Assembly: GCF_000317635.1 (NCBI RefSeq)
Contig: NC_019779.1
Span: 4,092,001 to 4,156,000 of the forward strand
Origin: Halothece sp. PCC 7418
Lineage (GTDB): Bacteria; Cyanobacteriota; Cyanobacteriia; Cyanobacteriales; Rubidibacteraceae
DNA: 64,000 nucleotides
Direction of reading: 5' to 3'
Part shown: positions 51,697-60,490 of the stretch, piece after piece
Layout of the letters: every line of letters starts with the position of its first letter
How positions within the stretch are numbered: position 1 is the stretch's first letter
The notes under the pieces: model-generated
The model's database searches: none
Told to the model about the DNA's origin: nothing
What the model saw: only the letters and a program-made list of their open reading frames with translations
Made by a program: the position numbers and the translations under genes

Positions 51697-52656
51697 TTGA
51701 CCAAGCAAACCACCCAAAGTCTGACCGCAATTATCGGTGGGATTATTGCAGCACTCCTGATCCTGATTGGTTTTAACTCGTATGTGGTAATTAATCCAGG
51801 GGAAGCAGGGGTACTCAGCATTCTGGGAAAAGCCCAAGAAGATGCTCTTCTCGAAGGGATTCATTATAAAATTCCTTTCATTTCCAAAGTTGATGTGTAT
51901 GATGTGACGGTGCAGAAATTTGAAGTTCCTGCCCAAAGTGCAACTAAAGACTTACAGGATCTTAAAGCCAGTTTTGCCATTAACTTTCGTCTTGATCCCG
52001 TAAAAGTGGTTGATATTCGTCGGAAGCAAGGGACACTCAGTAACGTCGTTTCTAAAATTGTTGCCCCCCAAACTCAAGAATCGTTTAAAGTGGCTGCAGC
52101 ACGGAAAACCGCCGAAGAAGCGATCACCCGACGGGATGAATTAAAAGAGGACTTTGATATTGCCCTTAATCAACGCCTCGACAAGTATGGTATCGTTGTT
52201 TTAGATACCAGTGTGATTGACTTGAACTTTACTAAAGAGTTTGCCCAAGCAGTAGAAGACAAACAAATTGCCGAACAACGGGCGCAACGAGCGGTTTACA
52301 TTGCTAGGGAAGCAGAACAAGAAGCGCAAGCCGATATTAATCGCGCCAAAGGGAAAGCAGAAGCGCAACGTCTCCTCGCGGAAACCTTACGTGCCCAAGG
52401 AGGGTCATTAGTTCTGCAAAAAGAAGCCATTGAAGCTTGGCGACAAGGGGGGTCGCAAATGCCCAATGTTTTAGTCATGGGTGGCGAAAATAACAGCAGT
52501 GTTCCCTTCTTATTTAATCTGGGGGATCTTGCCGATATTGACCAAGACCGTCCTTCCCCAGAAGATGCGTCTCCCCTTGATGAACCTTCTCCCTTTGAGG
52601 ATAATGAGGAGGACTCTTCTTCCCTTGATTTGCCTCCAAGTTATGGTGGTTTATAG
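51697..52656 (+). CDS. SPFH-domain (prohibitin-like) membrane protein, copy 1
   Basis: A 319-residue protein from TTG 51697; AAGGAGA lies about 10 bases upstream. One N-terminal transmembrane helix (about 8-28, LTAIIGGIIAALLILIGF) precedes an SPFH/band-7 domain (about 32-205; NPGEAGVLSILGKAQED, FAINFRLDPVKVVDIR) and a long coiled coil (about 175-235; DKQIAEQRAQRAVYIAREAE). The acidic tail (PSPFEDNEEDSS) is not membrane-bound. Such proteins form rings or scaffolds at membranes and can modulate proteases. A nearly identical gene follows directly, so this pair is a recent tandem duplication. Confidence 0.92.
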   Translation: MTKQTTQSLTAIIGGIIAALLILIGFNSYVVINPGEAGVLSILGKAQEDALLEGIHYKIPFISKVDVYDVTVQKFEVPAQSATKDLQDLKASFAINFRLDPVKVVDIRRKQGTLSNVVSKIVAPQTQESFKVAAARKTAEEAITRRDELKEDFDIALNQRLDKYGIVVLDTSVIDLNFTKEFAQAVEDKQIAEQRAQRAVYIAREAEQEAQADINRAKGKAEAQRLLAETLRAQGGSLVLQKEAIEAWRQGGSQMPNVLVMGGENNSSVPFLFNLGDLADIDQDRPSPEDASPLDEPSPFEDNEEDSSSLDLPPSYGGL

Positions 52657-52775
52657 CCGTTGGTGCAGGAAACCAAGCGTTAACTATTGTTAGAGGAAGT
52701 ATCTGGGCGCGTGCGGCGAGTTCTGTAACAAATAACAAATAACAAATAACCAACAACCAACACGGAGCAAAATTC

Positions 52776-53738
52776 TTGACTCAACCCAATATCCAAAGCC
52801 TAACTGCCATTATTGGTGGTATAATCGCTGCTGTCTTACTCATCATTGGCTTTAACTCATACACCGTCATTAACCCAGGGGAAGCGGGGGTACTCAGTAT
52901 TTTAGGGAAACCCCAAGAAAACCCCCTTTTAGAAGGGATTCACTTTAAACCCCCTATCATTTCCAAGGTTGATGTCTATGATGTCACTGTTCAAAAATAT
53001 GAAGTGCCAGCGCAAAGTGCCACTAAAGATTTACAAGACTTAAATGCCAGTTTTGCCATCAACTTTCGTCTTGATCCGGTGAAAGTGGTGGATATCCGCC
53101 GTAAACAAGGAACATTGAGTAATGTGGTGGCAAAAATTATTTCTCCACAAACTCAAGAATCCTTTAAAGTGGCTGCAGCACGAAAAACGGCAGAAGAAGC
53201 GATCACCCGACGTGATGAATTAAAAGCAGATTTTGATGTCGCCTTGAACCAACGACTGGAGAAATATGGAATTATTGTTCTTGATACCAGCGTCGTTGAT
53301 CTCAACTTTACTAAAGCCTTTGCTCAGGCAGTAGAAGACAAACAAATTGCTGAACAAAGTGCGCAACGGGCGGTTTACATTGCCCGAGAAGCAGAACAAA
53401 AAGCCCAAGCCGATATTAATCGCGCCAAAGGACGAGCGGAAGCCCAACGCTTACTCGCAGAAACCTTACGCGCCCAAGGAGGATCATTAGTTCTGCAAAA
53501 AGAAGCGATCGCAGCATGGCGTGATGGTGGCTCACAAATGCCCAATGTCTTAGTGATGGGAGGAGAAAACAAGAGCAGTGTTCCCTTCTTATTTAATCTG
53601 GGCGATCTTGCTGATATTGACCAAGACCGTCCTTCCCCAGAAGAAGCATCTCCCCTTGATGAACCGTCTCCTTTTGCAGAAGATGACGATTCCGCTTTAG
53701 ACCTTCCTTCTGGTTATGACAGTTTAGATCTCAATTAA
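52776..53738 (+). CDS. SPFH-domain (prohibitin-like) membrane protein, copy 2
   Basis: A 320-residue paralogue of the preceding gene, also read from TTG, with GGAG about 10 bases upstream. The two differ mainly in a few loops (KPPIISKVDVYD versus KIPFISKVDVYD) and in the tail. The 120-base spacer carries AAATAAC heptads. The two may form mixed complexes, a guess from their likeness. It is convergent with the PP2C gene, separated by 9 bases. Confidence 0.92.
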   Translation: MTQPNIQSLTAIIGGIIAAVLLIIGFNSYTVINPGEAGVLSILGKPQENPLLEGIHFKPPIISKVDVYDVTVQKYEVPAQSATKDLQDLNASFAINFRLDPVKVVDIRRKQGTLSNVVAKIISPQTQESFKVAAARKTAEEAITRRDELKADFDVALNQRLEKYGIIVLDTSVVDLNFTKAFAQAVEDKQIAEQSAQRAVYIAREAEQKAQADINRAKGRAEAQRLLAETLRAQGGSLVLQKEAIAAWRDGGSQMPNVLVMGGENKSSVPFLFNLGDLADIDQDRPSPEEASPLDEPSPFAEDDDSALDLPSGYDSLDLN

Positions 53739-53747
53739 GCCAAGGCA

Positions 53748-54527
53748 TTAATATTCTGAGGACAAGGTTTCGGTGGCATCTTGACTACCGAAACTGTCTT
53801 CAGTTTCCCCTTCTTCAATGACGATCACGGTAATATTGTCTGAACCCCCGTTTTCTTTGGCCGTTTCAATGAGTTGAGTGACTGCTTTATCACAGGTTTC
53901 CGCAGCATTGAGATAACGATTAATTTCCTCTTCTCGGACTTCTCCAGTTAAACCATCACTACAGAGCAAGAGCCGATCGCGCGGTTGAATATTGAGAATA
54001 TCAATATCAATGCTATAGAGTTCTTTGCGACCTAAACACTGGGATAAAACGTGCCGCCAAGGGTGAACTTCTGCTTCTGCTGGGGAAATCGTACCTGACT
54101 TGAGCGCCCAAGCCACCCAAGTATGATCTTCAGTGAGTTGAATCAGTTCATGATCTCGCCAGAGGTAGAGTCGAGAGTCTCCCACATGAACACACCAGGC
54201 TTGATTTTTACGAAAGATCACACCGACAACCGTTGTTCCCATTTCCGCCCGTTCGGGATGGGTTTGTTGATCGGCAATGATTTTTTCGTTGGCTTCCTCA
54301 ACGGCTTGGTGAAGCAACACTTCTGAGTTGAGATCACAGTCCCAATGTTCTTCTAGGTAATCACTAATAGCTTGTGTCGCGATTTTACTGGCTTCTTGTC
54401 CGCCAGCGTGTCCACCCATGCCATCGGCAACGATAAAGAAACGCCCTCGCGGATCGTAGTATAAGCAGTCTTGGTTGACTGCACGCATCATTCCAGTATC
54501 AGTTCGCCCATTAAAGCGACGTTTCAT
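53748..54527 (-). CDS. PP2C-type serine/threonine phosphatase
   Basis: A 259-residue PPM-family phosphatase. The metal-binding Asp residues are in VADGMGGHAGGQ, VHVGDSRLYLWRD, LLLCSDGLTGEV and GGSDNITVIVI. N-terminal TDTGMMRAVNQDC replaces the common R-x-x-N-E-D, still with an Asp. It removes phosphate from Ser/Thr of proteins, as partner of Hanks-type kinases, in the cytoplasm. No transmembrane segment. The 594-residue UbiB-like gene is next upstream on the same strand. Confidence 0.95.
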   Translation of the reverse strand: MKRRFNGRTDTGMMRAVNQDCLYYDPRGRFFIVADGMGGHAGGQEASKIATQAISDYLEEHWDCDLNSEVLLHQAVEEANEKIIADQQTHPERAEMGTTVVGVIFRKNQAWCVHVGDSRLYLWRDHELIQLTEDHTWVAWALKSGTISPAEAEVHPWRHVLSQCLGRKELYSIDIDILNIQPRDRLLLCSDGLTGEVREEEINRYLNAAETCDKAVTQLIETAKENGGSDNITVIVIEEGETEDSFGSQDATETLSSEY

Positions 54528-54583
54528 AGCCTTTTTTTATAACCAGTGTACAGAACAAAAAATAATAGGTTTATTTTATCGGT

Positions 54584-56368
54584 TTATTGCATTCGATCCC
54601 AACGATCTAAACGTTTTAATAAACGAATAAATGCAAATCCAGATGCCCCTGCAGCAAACGCCATAATCACAGCTAAAGTGATAAAGTCATTGACAATGAG
54701 TAGGGTGGCTGAGATGGTAAAGCCGACGATGAGTAAGGTGTAATTTGTTCCGAGTTGCACGCCACTCATCCGTCGTAAAATGCGATCCGTTTCAATGGAA
54801 CGAACCCGCAGGCGGAGATCACCTCTCTCTAGCTTATCAATGGTTTCTTCGACGCGACGGGGTAAGCCCAACGCCGTTGAACTCACTTGGGCTGCTTGTC
54901 GTCCAATTTCATCGAGAAAAGTCTTGTTGCTATCGTAACCGTTACTGTTCATAAGATCCATCGCATAAGGCTGCGCCACGGCCATAAAGTTAAATTCAGG
55001 GTCAAGGGTTTTCCCGACCCCTTCCAGAGTGGAAAAGGCTCTCATGACGAAAGTAAAGGTGGCGGGAAACCGAAAGGGGTTGTTATAGGCAATTTCGTAT
55101 AAATCATCACTGATTTCAGCAACAGATTGTTCCTCAAAGGGTTCATCCATGAAGTTATCCAGCATATACTGAATCGAACGACGAACCGCACTGGTGTCGC
55201 CAACAGGGGCAAGTGCGCCCAATTCAACCAAGGATTTTAAGACGCGATCGCCATTTTTTTCCGCAATGCCAAACAGGGTCTCCATCAATTGTTCCCGAAC
55301 ATTGCCTTTAATCCGTCCCATCATGCCAAAATCATAAAAAATGAGTTGTCCTTGGGGACTAACCGCTAAATTACCAGGATGAGGATCGGCGTGAAAGAAG
55401 CCATCATAGAGGAGTTGTTGCAGATAGGTTTCCGCACCTAAACGAGCGATGACACTGCGATCAACCCCTGCTGCATCGAGGGCTTCGTGATGACTGACTT
55501 TAATCCCGGGAACAAATTCTAACGTTAACACTCGTAAGGAGGTATAACGCCAATAAACGCGGGGAACGCGCACTTGTTTATAGTTTTGGAAATTACGGCG
55601 GAACGTATCTGCATTACGCCCTTCGTTGAGATAGTCGGCTTCTTCCCAGAGAATGCGACAACATTCGTCATAAATGCCTATCCAATCCCGTCCCTTTCCC
55701 CAACGGGGATGATTTTGGAAATAGCGAGCAATGCGCTTGAGGATGGCTAAATCAATGGTAAATAATTTTTTCAGACCTGGACGTTGGACCTTGACAACAA
55801 CGGTTTCCCCATTATGGAGTTGCGCTTTGTGAACTTGTCCTAAACTCGCTGCTGCTAACGGCGTGGGGTCAAAACTTGGAAAGAGTTGGTCAACGGATTT
55901 GCCTAAGTCTTCTTTAATAATGGCTGCGACCTGTTCAAAGTCAAAGGCAGGAACTCGATCTTGGAGTTTCGAGAGTTCATCCACATACTCAATCGGGAAA
56001 ATATCAGCGCGAGTGGAGAAGAGTTGACCCACTTTAATAAAGGTGGGACCTAACTCTAAGAGACTTTCTCGAATCCATACTGCTCTGGCTTGACGGCGAG
56101 CTTTCTTTTTTTCTTCACTATAACCGCCGATATAGCTCCATTTTTTCCCTTCTAACCACAGTTTGAAGAGAAGTGTAAGCACAAAAAACCAAATATCCAA
56201 CCGTCGGCGGTTGCGGGAATAGTTTTCTCGGTTCCAACGATAGGCTTTTTTCCCCGCTTCTGGGGAAGAAGAAGCGGAGGACAATTGTTTGTTTAGAGGC
56301 TGATTCGATTTCTCAGAGAGCGCAGACACAGCACGATTCCTTGATAGCGTTTTGGCGGTAGAGTGCAA
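54584..56368 (-). CDS. UbiB/ABC1 (AarF)-family atypical kinase
   Basis: A 594-residue member of the ABC1K family. The family KxGQ motif is FIKVGQLFSTRADIFP (near 110), the Ala-rich loop is AAASLGQVHKAQL, VVVKVQRPG has the ATP Lys, and the catalytic and metal residues are in YDGFFHADPHPGNLAV and LIFYDFGMMGRI. Two hydrophobic helices close the protein (about 548-585). Cyanobacterial ABC1 kinases act in prenylquinone and tocopherol metabolism or photoprotection; the specific role here is not known. It is followed by PP2C and preceded by a DUF6825 gene. Confidence 0.95.
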   Translation of the reverse strand: MHSTAKTLSRNRAVSALSEKSNQPLNKQLSSASSSPEAGKKAYRWNRENYSRNRRRLDIWFFVLTLLFKLWLEGKKWSYIGGYSEEKKKARRQARAVWIRESLLELGPTFIKVGQLFSTRADIFPIEYVDELSKLQDRVPAFDFEQVAAIIKEDLGKSVDQLFPSFDPTPLAAASLGQVHKAQLHNGETVVVKVQRPGLKKLFTIDLAILKRIARYFQNHPRWGKGRDWIGIYDECCRILWEEADYLNEGRNADTFRRNFQNYKQVRVPRVYWRYTSLRVLTLEFVPGIKVSHHEALDAAGVDRSVIARLGAETYLQQLLYDGFFHADPHPGNLAVSPQGQLIFYDFGMMGRIKGNVREQLMETLFGIAEKNGDRVLKSLVELGALAPVGDTSAVRRSIQYMLDNFMDEPFEEQSVAEISDDLYEIAYNNPFRFPATFTFVMRAFSTLEGVGKTLDPEFNFMAVAQPYAMDLMNSNGYDSNKTFLDEIGRQAAQVSSTALGLPRRVEETIDKLERGDLRLRVRSIETDRILRRMSGVQLGTNYTLLIVGFTISATLLIVNDFITLAVIMAFAAGASGFAFIRLLKRLDRWDRMQ

Positions 56369-56397
56369 CGGAAAACTTCACTTAGAAAGAAATTCCG

Positions 56398-56754
56398 TTA
56401 TGATTCGTTTTGGCTTCGATAGGCGTTGAGTTCGGTGCGTAAGCTGGCGATGGAAGCTCTTAACTCATCAACCATCGCTTGTACATCTTCTGGTGAACGG
56501 CGAGTGGTTGTTTTCGTACTTGATGCCGAACTAGGCTCAGTGGTGGTGGAAGTGGCACTGGAAGTTGACTGACCTTCGTTTTGTTCAGCGCGAGCCATCA
56601 CTTCTTCCACAAAGTCTCGCATGGCTTCTCGTTGTTTTGCTTCGAGTTGTCCTAATTCACTGAGACTGTTGGTGACGGTATCTTCGATACGCTCACCAAG
56701 GACTTCCGCAAAAGCGCGACCGACATAAAAGGCGTGCAGAGCAGGATTACTCAT
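56398..56754 (-). CDS. DUF6825-type small protein
   Basis: A 118-residue protein, start ATG 56754 (MSNPALHAFYVGRAFAEVL); the longer frame upstream adds unlike sequence. The N-terminal half is helical, with ERIEDTVTNSLSELGQLEAKQREAM and a conserved-looking FVEEVMARAEQ. A Thr/Ser-rich linker (about 62-90) and a C-terminal coiled coil (SPEDVQAMVDELRASIASL) follow. It resembles a family spread in cyanobacteria and plastids, with no known function, from what I recall. It is next to the ABC1 kinase gene, 29 bases away. Confidence 0.7.
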   Translation of the reverse strand: MSNPALHAFYVGRAFAEVLGERIEDTVTNSLSELGQLEAKQREAMRDFVEEVMARAEQNEGQSTSSATSTTTEPSSASSTKTTTRRSPEDVQAMVDELRASIASLRTELNAYRSQNES

Positions 56755-56847
56755 AAAAAATAATACAGATAGAGGGTAATTGTAGGTTTCGTAACAAATT
56801 ATAACGTGCAGATGAGAGGCAATGAGCAACGACTCACAGATCTTTCA

Positions 56848-58560
56848 TTACGAATCAAGTTCCCTCTCTCTAGCGGACTGAGAGGGGTTTGGTGATCGAA
56901 CTGTTTGCAACACCGTCAACCCTGCGACTAAGGTTCGATCTTCGCTAATATGAGGAAATTTGAGTTGGGAGTCAGGTACACCTCTCTCTAGCTGCCGTTT
57001 TCGCACAATATTAAAACTTCCTGAAGCCAGTAAATGCAGTTGGGGGGGTGGGACTAAGTCTTGCCGTTTTGCGCCATAGCGGGGATTGACTTCTTTTAAG
57101 ATTTCATCAAATCGTAACAAGAGTTTTTCTAAGTTGGGTAACGCCTGATCAGGAGGAAGTTCAATATTGAGAATGTAATGGGCTGGGGTTTCTTTTTCGG
57201 ACAGGGTGAGACAAAAGTCTTCTAAGGTGAGATTAAATTCGGTTTGTAACCGTTGCATGACGGCGACCGCATGAGCTTCTGTTGTTTTCTCAACGGTGGA
57301 AGAAATGAGTCCTCCGCGACGATGACGAAATACAATGAGGGGGGCTTGATTGTAAAACCCCACAACTTGCACAACATCGCCATTATCGTAACGGTAAAAG
57401 CCACTATAGTTTGTGACAAGAATTCGGTAGCGTTGTCCGATTTCGACTTCTACTGCGAGTAGGGTTTGGGGTTCTTTTGCATCCCATTCTGATTCAGGAA
57501 TAAATTCAAAGAAACCCGTCCCTACTGCTAAGACACTCCCATCCACGTCGAGATCGGGATAGATGCTATAAGTGGCTTCGGCGGAGGCGTAAGCAGCGCC
57601 AAAAACGGGGGTATTTTCGAGGTAGTGGGGGAAACGTTGTAAATAAAAGTCTGATGTTCCTCCTCTTGCGGTGGCGATATAGGAGAGGTTTTCCCAAACT
57701 TGCGGAGGGGTTAATCGTCCTTGACGAGTTAAAATCGTTTGTAATTGTTGGGCGCGTTGCGGTTGCGGTTGGAGTTGTTTTTCGAGTTGATTTCGTAAGT
57801 GAGATTCAAGGGTTAACCAGTTGGGAATTGTTCCTGTTTTTAAGTTATCAATGAGGTCATCACTATACTGTTCTAAATATTGACAAGTCCTCAGAATCAG
57901 CATGGGAAAATTAGCAACAATTCCGCCTGTTTCTGGATTTTGTAGGGCAAAGAGAAGGCAGAGATAATGACGGGCGAAACTATCACTCACTTGTAAGGTT
58001 TCGTAAGGATTCGCAAAGAGTTGTTGATAGACCCATTTTCCCATTTTTAAAACGCCAGCAGAACCACTACCATAGGGAATTCCCCCTGAGGTGTAACCAG
58101 AAATATTGGTGCTGTTGGTCAGCAAAAGTTTTCGTAAATGTGTGCCTCTTTTTTTTAATGCTGTACTGAGAAAACCGATACTAATTAAGTTTGCCCAGCC
58201 TAAGGAATTTTGAAACTTTTTCGTGACTGGAATCAGTTTTTGTTTTCCTGTTGAACCACTGGTGGTGTTGAAATAGACGGCGCGATCGCGCGTTAAAATA
58301 TTTTCTTCTCCTGCTGCCATCTGTTGGATATACGGTTCATATTCATCATAGTTGCGAACTCTCATGCGCGATCGAAATTCATCAATACTTTTAATCTGAC
58401 TCAATTTTTCTTCTTGTCCGAAAAGTGTATTTTGATGCCGAGTCAGTACGGCTTGTAAAAATTTCTCTTGTGTTTTGATAACGGCTTTGGTTTGTTGTTG
58501 AAATTGTATTTTTGCCACTTGGGAAGTCTGACTTAAAAGACTTAATAAAAGATTAGACAT
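56848..58560 (-). CDS. GH3-family acyl-adenylate-type protein
   Basis: A 570-residue protein of the GH3 family, which belongs to the ANL adenylate-forming enzymes. The phosphate-binding loop is FNTTSGSTGKQKLIP near residue 99-110, followed by YASAEATYSI and FYRYDNGDVVQV, the A8-like and adenylate regions. Plant GH3 enzymes conjugate amino acids to hormones; bacterial members are of unknown substrate. There is no signal peptide. It is divergent from the cupin-like gene with 45 bases between them. Confidence 0.92.
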   Translation of the reverse strand: MSNLLLSLLSQTSQVAKIQFQQQTKAVIKTQEKFLQAVLTRHQNTLFGQEEKLSQIKSIDEFRSRMRVRNYDEYEPYIQQMAAGEENILTRDRAVYFNTTSGSTGKQKLIPVTKKFQNSLGWANLISIGFLSTALKKRGTHLRKLLLTNSTNISGYTSGGIPYGSGSAGVLKMGKWVYQQLFANPYETLQVSDSFARHYLCLLFALQNPETGGIVANFPMLILRTCQYLEQYSDDLIDNLKTGTIPNWLTLESHLRNQLEKQLQPQPQRAQQLQTILTRQGRLTPPQVWENLSYIATARGGTSDFYLQRFPHYLENTPVFGAAYASAEATYSIYPDLDVDGSVLAVGTGFFEFIPESEWDAKEPQTLLAVEVEIGQRYRILVTNYSGFYRYDNGDVVQVVGFYNQAPLIVFRHRRGGLISSTVEKTTEAHAVAVMQRLQTEFNLTLEDFCLTLSEKETPAHYILNIELPPDQALPNLEKLLLRFDEILKEVNPRYGAKRQDLVPPPQLHLLASGSFNIVRKRQLERGVPDSQLKFPHISEDRTLVAGLTVLQTVRSPNPSQSARERELDS

Positions 58561-58605
58561 CAGAATTAAAGATATAATGAATTGAGGTGAATTTAAGTTT
58601 GATTT

Positions 58606-59526
58606 ATGATCAGTAAAACGATCCAGAAAATTGCTCTCTGCGATTTATCTTTAGAATCTTTAGATAATTTTAAGATTCCAATAGTTATCACTGGATTATT
58701 GGGAAAAGATACGGAATGGAACTTAGATTATCTTTGCGAAACCATAAGCGATCATCGGTTTTTATTTCGGCATTATGGACAGCAACGCTATCAACAGGAT
58801 AAACAAAAATGGCAGAGTATTGGCAGTGGGGTAGAAGTGCGAGAAATGCTATTTTCTGAGTATGCCCAAATGCTACGCAATGGTCAAGCCAAAGCGGAAG
58901 ATATTTATTTAGCGAAAGCCGATCTCAAGGATACTCCCTTATCCCAAAGCCATTCCTTACAAGCATTGGGGTCTAAACTCAATTTAACTCCAGTCACTGA
59001 CTATCGGATGTATATGGGACATGGGGGACATACCGCCTCCCTACACTACGATATTCTACATGGGACACTCTGTCAGCTTTACGGTCAGAAAAAAGTGATT
59101 CTTTTTCCTCCTCGGGTTACCCCATTTTTATATCCCTTTCCGATTTGGGTTCATTTGACTCATGGGATGAAATTACGCTGTTGTTATAGTCAAGTGGATT
59201 TAGAAACGAAAGATTTGACAAAATTTCCTGATTTAAATCTTGCGCTTCGGGAACAAAAAACTGTGACCTTAAATGCGGGAGAAGTGCTTTTTATTCCTGT
59301 GGGATGGTGGCATGAAATTAGCACCCTTGACACTAATGAAATATCTTGTTCAGTCAGTCGGTTTTGGCAAGTTTCTGCCCAAGCGGAAGGCTATTTATCT
59401 TGGCAACGGTGGCGACCTGTATTGGGAAATATTCTCGCTTTACCGCATCAGACGCAAAGGATGATTAAGCAATTCTTAAAACAGCCCACTTGGGCAACAA
59501 TTCGGGAAATTTTGTATAGAATCTAG
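58606..59526 (+). CDS. Cupin-like (JmjC-type) Fe(II)/2-oxoglutarate oxygenase
   Basis: A 306-residue protein of the cupin-8/JmjC fold. The iron triad is visible: HTASLHYDILHGT gives H and D, and WWHEISTLD gives the second H; GQKKVILFPP follows the first strand. So a 2-oxoglutarate-dependent hydroxylase is likely. The substrate may be a protein residue or a small molecule. It is followed by a fatty-acid hydroxylase gene 26 bases on, then an Mpo1-like gene and an amidohydrolase, all on the same strand. Confidence 0.85.
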   Translation: MISKTIQKIALCDLSLESLDNFKIPIVITGLLGKDTEWNLDYLCETISDHRFLFRHYGQQRYQQDKQKWQSIGSGVEVREMLFSEYAQMLRNGQAKAEDIYLAKADLKDTPLSQSHSLQALGSKLNLTPVTDYRMYMGHGGHTASLHYDILHGTLCQLYGQKKVILFPPRVTPFLYPFPIWVHLTHGMKLRCCYSQVDLETKDLTKFPDLNLALREQKTVTLNAGEVLFIPVGWWHEISTLDTNEISCSVSRFWQVSAQAEGYLSWQRWRPVLGNILALPHQTQRMIKQFLKQPTWATIREILYRI

Positions 59527-59552
59527 GAAGGAATCTGAGGAAGATAGGAGTG

Positions 59553-60032
59553 ATGATTGTTTTAATTAGCTTTCTTGCTGCGTTTGTGGTTGCGAGTTTG
59601 GTGGAATACTGGATACACCGCCTGATGCACGCTTCCCAAAAATTTGGCGAACGTCATCGGGATCATCATCGTCGGAATGAAGGACAAGGGGTGATCTGGG
59701 AGTTCTTGGATTATGTTAAGGGCAGCGCGATCGCGATGGGATTGCCGTTTTTGATTTCCGTAGAAATCGGAAGCGGTTGGTTACTCGGTGCGCTAACCTA
59801 TGCTGCCTTTTCTGCTTACGCCCATCAACTGCAACACGAAAACCCCACCCGTTGCTTCTGGATGAAAATGCCCGTTCACTATGTTCATCATAAATATGGA
59901 ATGTGGCATCATAATTTTGGTTTAGGAGTGGATTGGTGGGATCATGTCTTTGGCACGTACAAGCAAGTCGATTGGCTGACAGAAGAAGAATTGTCCCAGC
60001 AAACCAGCTATTTTGCCCTCAAATGGTGGTAG
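59553..60032 (+). CDS. Fatty-acid hydroxylase-superfamily membrane protein
   Basis: A 159-residue diiron membrane protein, start ATG 59553 (a GTG directly before it is also possible; GAGGAAGATAGGAG lies upstream). Histidine clusters are HRLMHASQ, HRDHHRR, HQLQH and YVHHKYGMWHHNFG, the eight-His signature of this superfamily (sterol desaturase, fatty-acid and carotene hydroxylases). Four hydrophobic helices are expected. The shortness suggests a carotene hydroxylase-like or lipid hydroxylase member; substrate unknown. Confidence 0.88.
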   Translation: MIVLISFLAAFVVASLVEYWIHRLMHASQKFGERHRDHHRRNEGQGVIWEFLDYVKGSAIAMGLPFLISVEIGSGWLLGALTYAAFSAYAHQLQHENPTRCFWMKMPVHYVHHKYGMWHHNFGLGVDWWDHVFGTYKQVDWLTEEELSQQTSYFALKWW

Positions 60033-60135
60033 ATTACACTGATTGCAGTGGGCAAGAATTAATCTCCGAATCAGGTCATTCTCAGTTCCCAACTGTACAA
60101 ATTTCTCAACACTTGTTTTAGAAAGGAGAGTGACG

Positions 60136-60450
60136 TTGAGTTACTTCCAAGAGGCAAAAGCACACTTCATTGCAAGTCATCAAAACCCAATTAATCAGGC
60201 TTTACACCACATCGTTAATATTCTCGTCTTTGTGGGGATTGGTTATTTGTTCATCGACTGGCGACTCAGTCTCGTTTGTGGTGTCTTAACCCAAGTTTTA
60301 GCCATTGGTGGACATACCTTTTTCGAGAAAAATGAACCAGCATTTAAAAAATATCCTGGAATTGTCATTCTAGCTTCGATGTCTTGGTCATTTGAAAACT
60401 GGTTTGGTTTACGTCAGTTATTCCAAGCCACAAAACAACAATCCAATTAA
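60136..60450 (+). CDS. Mpo1/DUF962-like small membrane protein
   Basis: A 104-residue protein read from TTG 60136, with AAAGGAGA 7 bases upstream; the longer frame from 60043 overlaps unrelated spacer. HQNPINQALHHIVNILVFVGIG and the later GGHTFFEKNEPAFKKYPG are the conserved His-bearing segments of DUF962, whose yeast member Mpo1 is an iron dioxygenase acting on 2-hydroxy fatty acids. Two to three membrane helices. Standing behind a fatty-acid hydroxylase, it may act on the hydroxylated lipid product; that is inference. Confidence 0.8.
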   Translation: MSYFQEAKAHFIASHQNPINQALHHIVNILVFVGIGYLFIDWRLSLVCGVLTQVLAIGGHTFFEKNEPAFKKYPGIVILASMSWSFENWFGLRQLFQATKQQSN

Positions 60451-60490
60451 ATCAACTGTAGTCAAACCCTTTGTGAGGAGTCTTTAATTC

